From the NCBI GenBank assembly GCA_012270885.1, contig JAAXHN010000009.1, positions 1-48,570 of the forward strand: DNA of 48,570 bases, in the 5' to 3' direction. The first letter of the stretch is position 1. Every line of letters begins with the position of its first letter. Under the pieces are notes generated by a model. The model did not search any database, had not been told where the DNA came from, and saw only the letters and a program-made list of their open reading frames with translations. Both the position numbers and the translations under genes were made by a program. Shown piece after piece: positions 9,534-18,574 of the stretch. The stretch comes from Acidimicrobiia bacterium. Lineage in GTDB: Bacteria; Actinomycetota; Acidimicrobiia; Spongiisociales; ZC4RG35.

Positions 9534-10336
9534 TTCAGGAGGGTCCGGCCGAGTCGGCGGGAGGTGATCGCCAGGCCCACCACTCCCATGGCCACCAGCA
9601 CCCCGGTATGAGCGAGGAGCGTCCAGTCGAAGCTTCCCAGGGTGAAGGCCCTCAACAGCTCCGTTCCGTGATATAGGGGAGAGATCTGCATGATGGGTTG
9701 GAGGAAGGAGGGGTACACGCTCAGAGGATAGAAAGTTCCCGAGAATAGGAATAGGGGCAGGATCACCAACTGGATCATGTCGAAGTCGTGCCAGGTGCGC
9801 ATGAAGGTTACCGCCGCGAAGCCTGCCGCGGAGAAGGTGAATCCCACCAGCAGGGCGCCGAGGAGCGCCCCCACCGCCCAGAGGGTGTCGGTGAGCCCCA
9901 CGATGTACATGAGCGCCAGGAACCCGCAGGCGTAGATCCCGGCGCGCAGCTGTGACCAGACGATCTCCCCCACCGCTATGTCGGCCACCCGCATGGGGGT
10001 GGACAGCACCGCGTCGTAGGTGCGGTTGTAGTGAAGCTTGAAGAAGACCGGAAAAGTGGACTCGATGATGGCCCCGTTCATGGCGGAGGCCGCCAGCAGC
10101 CCGGGCGCCACGAAGGAGGCGTAGCTTAGGGAGACCCCTCCCTGGGTGGTGACCTCCCCCACGAACTCGCCCAGTCCCACTCCCACCCCCAGGAGGTAGA
10201 AGACCGGTTCGCAGAATCCGGCGATGATCACCAGCCAGATGCGCTTGTAGACCAGCAGGTTTCGCTGGATGAGCCGACCCGCTCCCCGGGTAGGGCGGGA
10301 CTGGGGCGGGATCCATCTGGTGAGGAGAAGACTCAC
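9530..10336 (-). CDS. ABC-2 type transporter permease
   Basis: LLVYKRIWLVIIAGFCEPVFYLLGVGVGLG...; DMIQLVILPLFLFSGTFYPLSVYPSFLQPIMQISPLYHGTELLR. GTG start at 10336 overlaps the upstream TGA (GTGA). Confidence 0.87.
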   Translation of the reverse strand: MSLLLTRWIPPQSRPTRGAGRLIQRNLLVYKRIWLVIIAGFCEPVFYLLGVGVGLGEFVGEVTTQGGVSLSYASFVAPGLLAASAMNGAIIESTFPVFFKLHYNRTYDAVLSTPMRVADIAVGEIVWSQLRAGIYACGFLALMYIVGLTDTLWAVGALLGALLVGFTFSAAGFAAVTFMRTWHDFDMIQLVILPLFLFSGTFYPLSVYPSFLQPIMQISPLYHGTELLRAFTLGSFDWTLLAHTGVLVAMGVVGLAITSRRLGRTLLK

Positions 10337-11109
10337 AGGTGGAGCGTCTTTCTGAGCTGGCGGATGGCGGCCCACCATCCCACGATGGTGGCCCCCGAGA
10401 GGTAGCCCACTTCCACCCACAGCGAGAGGGTGAGCGGCGTTCCCAAGGTGATCGACCGGCACAGGTCGACGCCGTGCCACACGGGGCTGACCAGGGCCAG
10501 GGGCTCGAGATAGTCGGGGAGGCGATCGATGGGGAAGAACGCGCCGGAGAAGAGGAACAGCGGGATGAGGCTGAATCTGAACAGGGCGATCATGGTGGAG
10601 TCTTCCTTGAACCAGCAGGCCAAAAAGGCCATGGGCGAGGCGAACGCCATCCCGCACAGCACCGCGGCAGGCACCGCGGTCAGGCCCCTGGCCAGGGGGG
10701 CGGCTCCGAAGGCCCAGATCACCACCGCGAAGGCGACCGAGACGAACACCAGCCTGATGAACACCCAGATCATCAGGCCGTTGAGGATGTCGTCGGGGGT
10801 GACTGGGGTGGAGATCTGCGCCCAGAAGTGCTTGCGCCACTTGATGCCGGTCCGCACCGGCCAGGAGGAGTCGGTGATAGCGGTCTGCATGGCGGAGGCG
10901 GCCATCAGGCCCGGGGCGAGGAAGGCCAGGTAGCCCGCTCCTCCCAGCGCCTGGTCGGCGGTCCGGTCGATCAGGGTGCCGAGACCCACCCCCATGGCAA
11001 GGAGGAAGAGAATCGGGCGGAGCCAGGTGGTGATGACTGTGCCCCGCCAGGTGCGCTTGTAGTAGCGCCACTCCGACTCGACGATCAGAAGCGCCCGGGG
11101 GGTGGTCAT
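10333..11109 (-). CDS. ABC-2 type transporter permease
   Basis: RTWRGTVITTWLRPILFLLAMGVGLGTLID...; FLFSGAFFPIDRLPDYLEPLALVSPVWHGVDLCR. Paralogous to the downstream permease. Confidence 0.87.
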   Translation of the reverse strand: MTTPRALLIVESEWRYYKRTWRGTVITTWLRPILFLLAMGVGLGTLIDRTADQALGGAGYLAFLAPGLMAASAMQTAITDSSWPVRTGIKWRKHFWAQISTPVTPDDILNGLMIWVFIRLVFVSVAFAVVIWAFGAAPLARGLTAVPAAVLCGMAFASPMAFLACWFKEDSTMIALFRFSLIPLFLFSGAFFPIDRLPDYLEPLALVSPVWHGVDLCRSITLGTPLTLSLWVEVGYLSGATIVGWWAAIRQLRKTLHL

Positions 11110-12032
11110 TCGATGAGCTGGCGGCCGGTGAGCCGCAGGAAGACGTCCTCGAGAGTGGAGCGGCGGATCAGGGTGGAGACGGGGTGTATGTCCCGCCGGG
11201 CCAGGTAGGCGGCGACCTCGTCGGCGTTGTGGGTGTAGATCATGACCTTATCGGGGAGTTCCTCGGTGCGTTCGGCGACCTCCTCGATGATGGGCATCGC
11301 CTGGAGGCGTTGGCCGGCGTCGAAGCGCATCTCCAGCACGTCTCGGGTGGAGTAGCGCTCGAGGAGTTCCCGGGGCGATCCCTCGGCGACTATCCGTCCC
11401 CTGTCCATCACCACCAGCCGGTCACAGAGTTGTTCGGCCTCGTCCATGTAGTGGGTGGTGATGATCAGGGTCACTCCCTCCCGCTTGAGCTGGTAGAGAC
11501 GATCCCACACCACATGCCGGGCCTGGGGATCGAGCCCGGTGGTGGGTTCGTCGAGGATCACCAACTCGGGCTGGTTGATCAGCCCCCGGGCGATGATCAG
11601 CCGCCGCTTCATACCGCCCGACAGGAGATCCACCCGGTCGTCACGGCGCTCGGAGAGCTGCACGAATTCCAGCAGTTCGTCGATCCGGAGGTCGATCTCG
11701 GTTTTCCTCATGTGGAAGTAGCGTCCGTAGGTGAGGAGGTTCTCGTACACCGAGAGTTCCCGGTCCAGGTTGTCCTCCTGGGGGACGACCCCCAACCGTC
11801 CCCGGATCTTGATCCCCTCGGTTCGGGGATCCATCCCCAGCACCCGCAGGTGCCCGGAGGTGGTGGGGGAGACGGCGCCGATCATCCGCATCGTGGAACT
11901 CTTGCCCGCCCCGTTGGGGCCGAGGAACCCGAACGCCTCGCCGGGATAGATGTCGAAGTCGACGTTGTCGACCGCTGTGAAGTCCCCGAACTTCTTGCTC
12001 AACCCACGTCCGACCACAAGCGACTCGACCAT
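11106..12032 (-). CDS. ABC transporter ATP-binding protein (DrrA/NodI-like)
   Basis: Walker A GPNGAGKSST, signature LLSGGMKRRL, Walker B LVILDEPTTGLD; start at ATG 12032. Confidence 0.93.
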   Translation of the reverse strand: MVESLVVGRGLSKKFGDFTAVDNVDFDIYPGEAFGFLGPNGAGKSSTMRMIGAVSPTTSGHLRVLGMDPRTEGIKIRGRLGVVPQEDNLDRELSVYENLLTYGRYFHMRKTEIDLRIDELLEFVQLSERRDDRVDLLSGGMKRRLIIARGLINQPELVILDEPTTGLDPQARHVVWDRLYQLKREGVTLIITTHYMDEAEQLCDRLVVMDRGRIVAEGSPRELLERYSTRDVLEMRFDAGQRLQAMPIIEEVAERTEELPDKVMIYTHNADEVAAYLARRDIHPVSTLIRRSTLEDVFLRLTGRQLIE

Positions 12033-12070
12033 TCGGAATAGGCTACCCTCAGCCGAGCGGAGCTTGGGTT

Positions 12071-12994
12071 CTAAGCGCCAAGGGCCTCGATTTCTTCGTC
12101 CGGTGCGTCCACGAAAGAGACCGGAGTGGTCACGGATGCAAGGCGACGGCGCATCACCGCCAGGGCCTCGGGGTTGTTGTCCACCAGGATGAAGCGGCGG
12201 CCGAGCTTCGAGGCGACCGCCCCGGTGGTGCCGCTTCCTGCGAAGAAGTCCAACACCCAGTCGCCCTCCCGGCTCGAGGCCTGCACTATGCGGCGGAGCA
12301 CGCCCTCGGGCTTCTGCGTAGGGTAGCCGGTCTTCTCGCGGCCGGTGGGCGAAACGATGGTGTGCCACCAGACATCGGTGGGGAGCTTTCCCCGTTCGGC
12401 CTTCTCGGCGGTCACCAGCCCCGGCGCCATGTAGGGCTCCCGGTCGACGGCGGCATTGTCGAAGTGATAGCGGCGGGGATCTTTCACATAAACCAGGATG
12501 TTGTCGTGCTTGGTCGGCCAGCGGCGGCGGGCCCGAGCGCCGTAGTCATAGGCCCAGATGATCTCGTTCAGGAAGCACTCCCGGCCGAACAGCGAGTCCA
12601 GAAGGACCTTGGCGTAATGGACCTCCCGGTAGTCGAGGTGCAGGTAGAGGGTGCCGTGGGCGGCCAGGAGCCGCCGGGCCTCGACCAGACGGGGCTCGAG
12701 GAACGCCCAGTAGTCGCCAAAGGAGTCGTCGTAGGCGGAAAGGCGGCCCGCCACCGTCCGGTACGACGCCCCCTTGAAGCCTCGCCGGTCACCGTCGGGG
12801 TCGGCGGTGGTGTGCAGCGTCTGGCGGGTCTGGCGCCGTCCGGTGTTGAACGGGGGGTCGATGTACACCAGGGAGATGGTCTCATCGGGTATTGCTCGGA
12901 GCACCGGAAGGTTGTCCCCCGACACCACGAGGTTCGGGCCGTCCAGATGGCCATTGCTGTAATCGAGCCCCCCCAGGCCCACCCTGGTCATCAC
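12071..12994 (-). CDS. DNA (N4/N6) methyltransferase, beta-class motif order
   Basis: SLVYIDPPFNTG (motif IV) precedes TQKPEGVLRRIVQASSREGDWVLDFFAGSGTTGAVA (motifs X/I). Confidence 0.9.
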   Translation of the reverse strand: MMTRVGLGGLDYSNGHLDGPNLVVSGDNLPVLRAIPDETISLVYIDPPFNTGRRQTRQTLHTTADPDGDRRGFKGASYRTVAGRLSAYDDSFGDYWAFLEPRLVEARRLLAAHGTLYLHLDYREVHYAKVLLDSLFGRECFLNEIIWAYDYGARARRRWPTKHDNILVYVKDPRRYHFDNAAVDREPYMAPGLVTAEKAERGKLPTDVWWHTIVSPTGREKTGYPTQKPEGVLRRIVQASSREGDWVLDFFAGSGTTGAVASKLGRRFILVDNNPEALAVMRRRLASVTTPVSFVDAPDEEIEALGA

Positions 12995-13437
12995 ATATCG
13001 CCCGGAGAGGGCCCGATCCGGACCGGGTCGCCCACCCGGATGACCCCGCCCTTCACAACCTGGGCCGCGATGCCGGCCCGTCCCTCGAGGGCCTCCCGGG
13101 CCCGGGGGCCGACGGTCTGGTACATCCGCTCACAGGGCGGGCAGTCCCGCCATACCGACAGGATGGCATCCCCGAGATGGATCAGGGTGCCGGTGGTGCG
13201 GGGGAGGCGATCGGCGTCCACCGTGATGTTGCGGCGGGTCGCACCCGCCGGTATGGGGTATCCCAACCGGTCGGCGGCTTCATCCAGTTCGCCCTCGGCG
13301 ACCACCGTCACGTTGCGGGTGGTCCCCAGGTAGCGGTCGCCTTCCAGGCCCTTTCCCTCCACCGCCACCACCTTGGTGACCTCGGTCAGGTCGGCCTTGT
13401 GGAGGGGAGCGAGGTGGAGATGGGTTACCGAGGCCAC
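12991..13437 (-). CDS. MOSC domain-containing protein
   Basis: KGLEGDRYLG, ITVDADRLPRTTGTLIHLGDAILSVWRDCPPCERM, AGIAAQVVKGGVIRVGDPVRI. Confidence 0.85.
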   Translation of the reverse strand: MASVTHLHLAPLHKADLTEVTKVVAVEGKGLEGDRYLGTTRNVTVVAEGELDEAADRLGYPIPAGATRRNITVDADRLPRTTGTLIHLGDAILSVWRDCPPCERMYQTVGPRAREALEGRAGIAAQVVKGGVIRVGDPVRIGPSPGDM

Positions 13438-13441
13438 CGGC

Positions 13442-16400
13442 CTAGCTGCAGCCGAGCGACGCCCCGCAGTTGAGGCAGCGGTAGCAACTCCCGTTGCGGA
13501 CCGTCATGTGACCGCACTCGTCGCACATGGGAGCGTCTCCCATCATCTTGCTCAAGAGGATCTGCGCCGAGGAGGGCATCATGGCGGTCCCGCCTCCGCC
13601 TTCGGCCTCGGGAAAGAGCTGGTATATAAGGTCGGCGGTGGCCGGGGAGTCGGCGAACTGTGCGGCCTCCTTCACCGCTTCCAGGTTGTCCTCCTCCTGG
13701 GCGGCGGCGAGGGCCAACTGCTGTCCCCGGTCCGAGACCGTCGGATGGGGTTCTTCGGGAAGCTCCTGCAACTCGGGGGTCCTGACCTGGCCCAGGTCTT
13801 CCCGTTCCAAGTACTCGATGGCCAGGGCCCGGAAGATGTAGTCGACCATGGAGGAGGTCATCTTGATGTTGGGATGGTTCTGCACCAGCCCCCGGGGCTC
13901 GAAGGTCTGGTACATGAAGGTGTCCACGAACTCCTCGAGCGGGACCCCGTACTGGAGGCCCTTTGAGACCGCGATGGCGAAACAGGAGAGGATGCCCCGC
14001 AGGGTGGCGCCCTCTTTGGCCAGGTCGATGAACAACTCTCCGAGGGTGCCGTCGTTGTACTCGCCGGTGCGGATATACAGCTTGTGACCGCCCACCCTGG
14101 CTTCCCGGGTCCAGCCCGCCCGGCGGGACGAGAGGAGGAACCGGGGTGGCTTCATGCCCTGGGAGTACGCCTGGGTGGGAGAGGTCCCCTCTGGGAGCGG
14201 TCCGTAGGCCAGGCGCTGTTCGATGCCGAGCGCCTCCTCGAGTTCCGGCTCGTCCTCACCGGAGGAGTCGTCGCCGGCCGAGGAGAGCGGCTGGGAGACC
14301 TTGGATCCGTCCCGGTAGAGGGCCATCGACTTGAGACCCAGCTTCCAGGACAGGTCGTAGGCGTCCTTGATGTCGTCGGGGCTCACGTCGTTGGGCATGT
14401 TGATGGTCTTCGAGATGGCGCCGGAGATGAACGGCTGGGCGGCGGCCATCATCCGGATGTGCCCGTTGTGGTGGATGAACCGCCGTCCGTGGCGACCGTT
14501 GCGGTTGGCGGTGTCGAACACGGCCAGGTGCTCTTCCTTGAGGTGGGGAGCGCCCTCGATGGTCTGACGGCCGCAGACGTAGTCGCCGGCCGCGTCTATC
14601 TGGTCGGGGCTGAAGCCCAGGAATGAAAGGAGGTCGAAGTCGAGCCGCTGGGACTGGGAGGGTTCCACTCCCAGACGCCGCAGGGTCGGCTCGCCCACCG
14701 CCAGCACGTTGAATGCGTGCCGCAGTTCGAACATCCCCGGAAGGGACTCCTCGATCCGGTCGAGGTCCTCGTCTGCGAAGCCGTGCGCGCGGAGGCTTCT
14801 CCGGTTGATGTGGGGAGACCCCTCGAGAGATGAGGTGCCCACCACGTAGTCGATGATCTGCCGCTTCTCCTCGGGGGTGTAGCCCAGGGTCTCGAGAGCC
14901 GGTCCCACCGACTGGTTGACGATCTTGAAGTACCCGCCTCCCGCCAGTTTCTTGAACTTGACCAGGGCGAAGTCGGGCTCGACCCCGGTGGTGTCGCAGT
15001 CCATAAGGAGGCCGATTGTGTTGTGCGACACGAAGCCGTTGGCCACATAAGTCACGTTTTCGGGAACCGACAGGTCGTAGGTCCACTGTTCCTCGCCCAA
15101 ATCTGCGGTCTCAACCCGGTCGTAGAAATAGTCGAGCAGGCGGGCCAGCTCGGGGTCTCGCGTGCGTTCCAGAAGCTCTTGGGCCGAGCGACGCGACACC
15201 ATCCCGTACCTCGCCAGAGAAGCCAGCATGATGCGTCGCAGGCGACCCTTCTCGGGGACCAACCGGTCGATGAGGGCGCGGGGCGCCGGGATACGGTCCT
15301 TTCGCGCTCCCTGGGGCTTGCTGGTGGAGACCAGGCGAGCCTGCTTGCGACCGCTGATGAACCCGATCTCCTCGGAAAAGCGCATTGAGTGGGCGAGGTT
15401 GAGGAGGCGGAGCACGGCCAGTGGCGAGTTGCCCCATCCCGTTGTGTCCATCTTGCGAGTGGTGGGGAAGCCGAGCGCCAGGAGAAGAGACTGGATGTCA
15501 CGGCTGAACTCGATCGACGTGGTCGACCAGTTGGGATAGCCGCTTGTGACAGTGCCGTCGGCTTCGAACAGGCCTCGGACGAAGGATCGGTAAGTCTCGG
15601 GATCGTTGGATGCGAGCACCGCGTCGGGAATGCGCGGGTGCCATCCCTTCCCGACCCAGCCCTCGGTCGGTGCGGACTTGGCGAAGCCGCAGGCCTCCCA
15701 CCACACGATCAGCGGTACCGAGTGGAAAGCCACTTCCGTATAGCCTTGCTTCTCGGTCATGTGGGCTTCAAGGTTGAAGAGCTCTTTCCCGAGCCATCGG
15801 AGGCGTTCGGTCACCTCGAACTCACCGGCGGTGACGCAGAAGCGCAAACCCCTGGCATGGAGAGACCCGTCACCCATGAAGTAGCCGACAAACTCGGCCA
15901 ACCGGGCGGTCATCTTCCTCGGGACCCTGGTGGTGAAGTCCCCCGTCCAGTGCATCTCTCCCAGGGGGGGCAGGGTCACCTTGCGGGGAGCGCCCACCAA
16001 CTGGTTCATCTGCAGTGGAACCAGATCACCGGGCTCTATCTCTCCGAATCTCTTCCAGACCCAGTCGCCGCTGGGGAGGTCGACTACTTTGATGCGGTGG
16101 GTGGGAGTGCCCTGGATGCGATAGCCGCGACCGGTGTCGACCGTCACCAAGGGCTCTGTTCCGTTGACGTAGAAGCGGGTGGCTGTCCTGGGACCTTCGT
16201 CGGTTCCGACCAGGATGCCGAGGTCCTGCCACCGGGCGCCCTCGGGGTCGCCCAGCGATCGGAGCCTAACCAGGCCTCGCTCGGTGGGGATCAGCGACCC
16301 GCCCACCAGACAGCCGGTGGGCGCAATCACGCTTGCTTGGGCGTTCCGGTAGCCATGGCGGGCTCCAAGTTCCATAGCGGTGTCCCAGACCTCGCGTGCT

Positions 16401-18103
16401 GCTTGGGACAGGTCGAGGGGGCAGAGGCGGTCCGAGATGCCCGCCACCTGTTGGGAGACGCCCTCGTACTCGGAGGCCGGGGCGTCGTAGGCGGCGCGCC
16501 GGTGGTTGCGGATGACCCGCAGCATGGGCTCGCGGTTTTCCTCGAAGCGCGGGAAGGGACCGGTCACCGAGGCGATCTCCGCCGAGGTGGTGTAGGCCTG
16601 GCCGCTGAGGATGGAAGTGAGCGCTCCGGCTATGGCGCGGCCCCGGCCGGAGTCGTAAGGGATGCCCATCCGCATCAGGAGCGACCCCAGGTTGGCATAG
16701 CCCAGCCCCAGGGTGCGATAGTCATAGGAGCCTTGGGCGATGGCTCTGGAGGGGAAGTGGGCCATCGCCACCGAGATCTCCAAGACCATGGTCCACAAGC
16801 GGATGGCGTGCAGGTAGCTGTCGATGTCGAATACGCCTGTGCGGTCGTTGTAGAAGGCGACCAGGTTCACAGAGGCCAGGTTGCAGGCGGTGTCGTCCAG
16901 GAACATGTACTCCGAGCAGGGGTTGGAGCCGCGGATCCGACCCCCCTCGGGTGAGGTGTGCCATTCGTTTATGGTGGTGTCGAACTGCACTCCCGGATCG
17001 GCGCAGGCCCAGGCCGCCTCGGCGATCTGGTCCCACAGGCGCTCGGCGGAGACGGTCTTCATCACCCGCCCGGTGGTCCGCTCGGTCAACTCCCAGTCGT
17101 CGCGGTTCTCCACCGCCCTGATGAAGTCGTCGGTTACCCGAACGGAGTTGTTGGAGTTCTGCCCGGAGATGGTGGCGTATGCCTCACCGTTGAAGTCGGC
17201 GGGATAGCCTCCCTTCTCGATCAGGAGGCGAGCCTTGTCCTCCTCCACCTTCTTCCAGTTGATGAACTCCTCCACGTCGGGATGATCGATGTCCAGGATC
17301 ACCATCTTGGCCGCCCGCCGCGTGGTCCCCCCCGATTTGATGGCGCCCGCCGACCGATCGCCGATCTTGAGGAAGGACATAACCCCGGACGAACTTCCGC
17401 CACCCGACAGCCTCTCGCCCTCCGCCCGGATATCGGAGAAGTTGGAGCCGGCGCCCGAGCCGAACTTGAAGATGCGCGCCTCGCGGAGCCACAGGTCCAT
17501 GATCCCCCCCGGATTTACCAGGTCGTCCTCGACCTTGAGAATGAAGCAGGCGTGCGGTGCCGGGCGGGAATAGGAATCGGGGGAGGCGGCCGGTTCCCCG
17601 GTGCCGGGGTCGACGTACCAGAAGCCCTGTGCGGGGCCGGTCAGCCCGTAGGCCCAGTTGAGGCCGGTGTTGAACCACTGCGGAGAGTTGGGGGCGCCCA
17701 TCTGGTGGCAGAGCATGTACTTCATCTCGTCCTCGAACGCCTGGGCGTCCTCCGGGGAGTCGAAGTAACCATGCGTCTCGCCCCACCACCGCCAGGTGCC
17801 CGCCAGCCGGTCGAAGACCTGGCGGCCGGAGCGCTCCGAACCCAGCCGGGGTTGGCGGTTCTCGTCCAGGAGCGGCCGGTTCTCGTCGGAGAGCGGCACT
17901 CCCGCCTTGCGGAAGTACTTGGACACCAAGATGTCGGCGGCCACCTGCGACCAGTGGGCCGGCACCTCGGCCTCCCTCATCTCGAATACCACCGACCCGT
18001 CCGGGTTGGTTATCCGAGAATCCCTCTTCTCCCAGGTCAGGGTCTCATAGGGGTCCTCCCCCAGACGGGTGAATCGCCTGTCTACCTTGAGTCCCTTGGT
18101 CAC
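13442..18103 (-). CDS. nrdJ: Adenosylcobalamin-dependent (class II) ribonucleotide reductase, intein-containing precursor
   Basis: GSGAGSNFSDIRAEGERLSGGGSSSGVMSFLKIGDRSAGAIKSGGTTRRAAKMVILDIDHPDVEEFI; NPCSEYMFLDDTACNLASVNL; C-terminal Zn ribbon CDECGHMTVRNGSCYRCLNCG; interrupted by an intein. Confidence 0.96.
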   Translation of the reverse strand: MTKGLKVDRRFTRLGEDPYETLTWEKRDSRITNPDGSVVFEMREAEVPAHWSQVAADILVSKYFRKAGVPLSDENRPLLDENRQPRLGSERSGRQVFDRLAGTWRWWGETHGYFDSPEDAQAFEDEMKYMLCHQMGAPNSPQWFNTGLNWAYGLTGPAQGFWYVDPGTGEPAASPDSYSRPAPHACFILKVEDDLVNPGGIMDLWLREARIFKFGSGAGSNFSDIRAEGERLSGGGSSSGVMSFLKIGDRSAGAIKSGGTTRRAAKMVILDIDHPDVEEFINWKKVEEDKARLLIEKGGYPADFNGEAYATISGQNSNNSVRVTDDFIRAVENRDDWELTERTTGRVMKTVSAERLWDQIAEAAWACADPGVQFDTTINEWHTSPEGGRIRGSNPCSEYMFLDDTACNLASVNLVAFYNDRTGVFDIDSYLHAIRLWTMVLEISVAMAHFPSRAIAQGSYDYRTLGLGYANLGSLLMRMGIPYDSGRGRAIAGALTSILSGQAYTTSAEIASVTGPFPRFEENREPMLRVIRNHRRAAYDAPASEYEGVSQQVAGISDRLCPLDLSQAAREVWDTAMELGARHGYRNAQASVIAPTGCLVGGSLIPTERGLVRLRSLGDPEGARWQDLGILVGTDEGPRTATRFYVNGTEPLVTVDTGRGYRIQGTPTHRIKVVDLPSGDWVWKRFGEIEPGDLVPLQMNQLVGAPRKVTLPPLGEMHWTGDFTTRVPRKMTARLAEFVGYFMGDGSLHARGLRFCVTAGEFEVTERLRWLGKELFNLEAHMTEKQGYTEVAFHSVPLIVWWEACGFAKSAPTEGWVGKGWHPRIPDAVLASNDPETYRSFVRGLFEADGTVTSGYPNWSTTSIEFSRDIQSLLLALGFPTTRKMDTTGWGNSPLAVLRLLNLAHSMRFSEEIGFISGRKQARLVSTSKPQGARKDRIPAPRALIDRLVPEKGRLRRIMLASLARYGMVSRRSAQELLERTRDPELARLLDYFYDRVETADLGEEQWTYDLSVPENVTYVANGFVSHNTIGLLMDCDTTGVEPDFALVKFKKLAGGGYFKIVNQSVGPALETLGYTPEEKRQIIDYVVGTSSLEGSPHINRRSLRAHGFADEDLDRIEESLPGMFELRHAFNVLAVGEPTLRRLGVEPSQSQRLDFDLLSFLGFSPDQIDAAGDYVCGRQTIEGAPHLKEEHLAVFDTANRNGRHGRRFIHHNGHIRMMAAAQPFISGAISKTINMPNDVSPDDIKDAYDLSWKLGLKSMALYRDGSKVSQPLSSAGDDSSGEDEPELEEALGIEQRLAYGPLPEGTSPTQAYSQGMKPPRFLLSSRRAGWTREARVGGHKLYIRTGEYNDGTLGELFIDLAKEGATLRGILSCFAIAVSKGLQYGVPLEEFVDTFMYQTFEPRGLVQNHPNIKMTSSMVDYIFRALAIEYLEREDLGQVRTPELQELPEEPHPTVSDRGQQLALAAAQEEDNLEAVKEAAQFADSPATADLIYQLFPEAEGGGGTAMMPSSAQILLSKMMGDAPMCDECGHMTVRNGSCYRCLNCGASLGCS
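15020..16312 (-). mobile_element. Intein (431 aa) with LAGLIDADG-type homing endonuclease domain, inserted in NrdJ at APTG/TIGLLMDCDTTG
   Basis: Starts at Cys1 (CLVGGSLIPTERGLVRLRSL), block B GTPTHRI, DOD motifs FVGYFMGDGSL and FVRGLFEADGTV, ends YVANGFVSHN followed by Thr+1. Removing it restores APTGTIGLLMDCDTTG. Confidence 0.95.
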
Positions 18104-18181
18104 TTGCCTGCCTCCTCTTTGGTCCTTGGATGACTCTTGCCTAGCCCACCGGGGATTCCCGGTTCGCCCTCCATTAGGGAA

Positions 18182-18195
18182 TTACAATAATGTAA
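18182..18195. promoter_or_regulatory. Inverted repeat TTACA-ATAA-TGTAA upstream of nrdJ
   Basis: Perfect 5-bp arms, ~80 bp upstream of the nrdJ start. Confidence 0.35.
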
Positions 18196-18574
18196 CACTC
18201 CTCTTGGTACCGGCCAAGCCTTTTCGGATGGGGCCTGATAGCCCAGAGCGCCCCAGGTCAGGTCGAATTGTGGCGTGCACCGACCGTTGCATGGCCGGTC
18301 CGTTCCCGAGCCGTGTCCCTTTGGCTATCCACCGTTCTAGCTGGTGTTCCGGTGAACGGTCTTTACTACTTTCCAGAGGCCGGGATCTCCCGGAGATTTT
18401 TCACAAAGTAGCTGATTTTTTTCGCGACATCCGGGCGAAGCGGCTATTCGCCGGTTTTCGGGGCCAAAACCACCCTTGTCGCTGGCAGCACGACACACCG
18501 ATCATGAGTAACTGTCCACGCGCCGCAAGATGCGGGGACATTCCGGTCCGGCCGGGGAGTAAACTAAGAATCTG

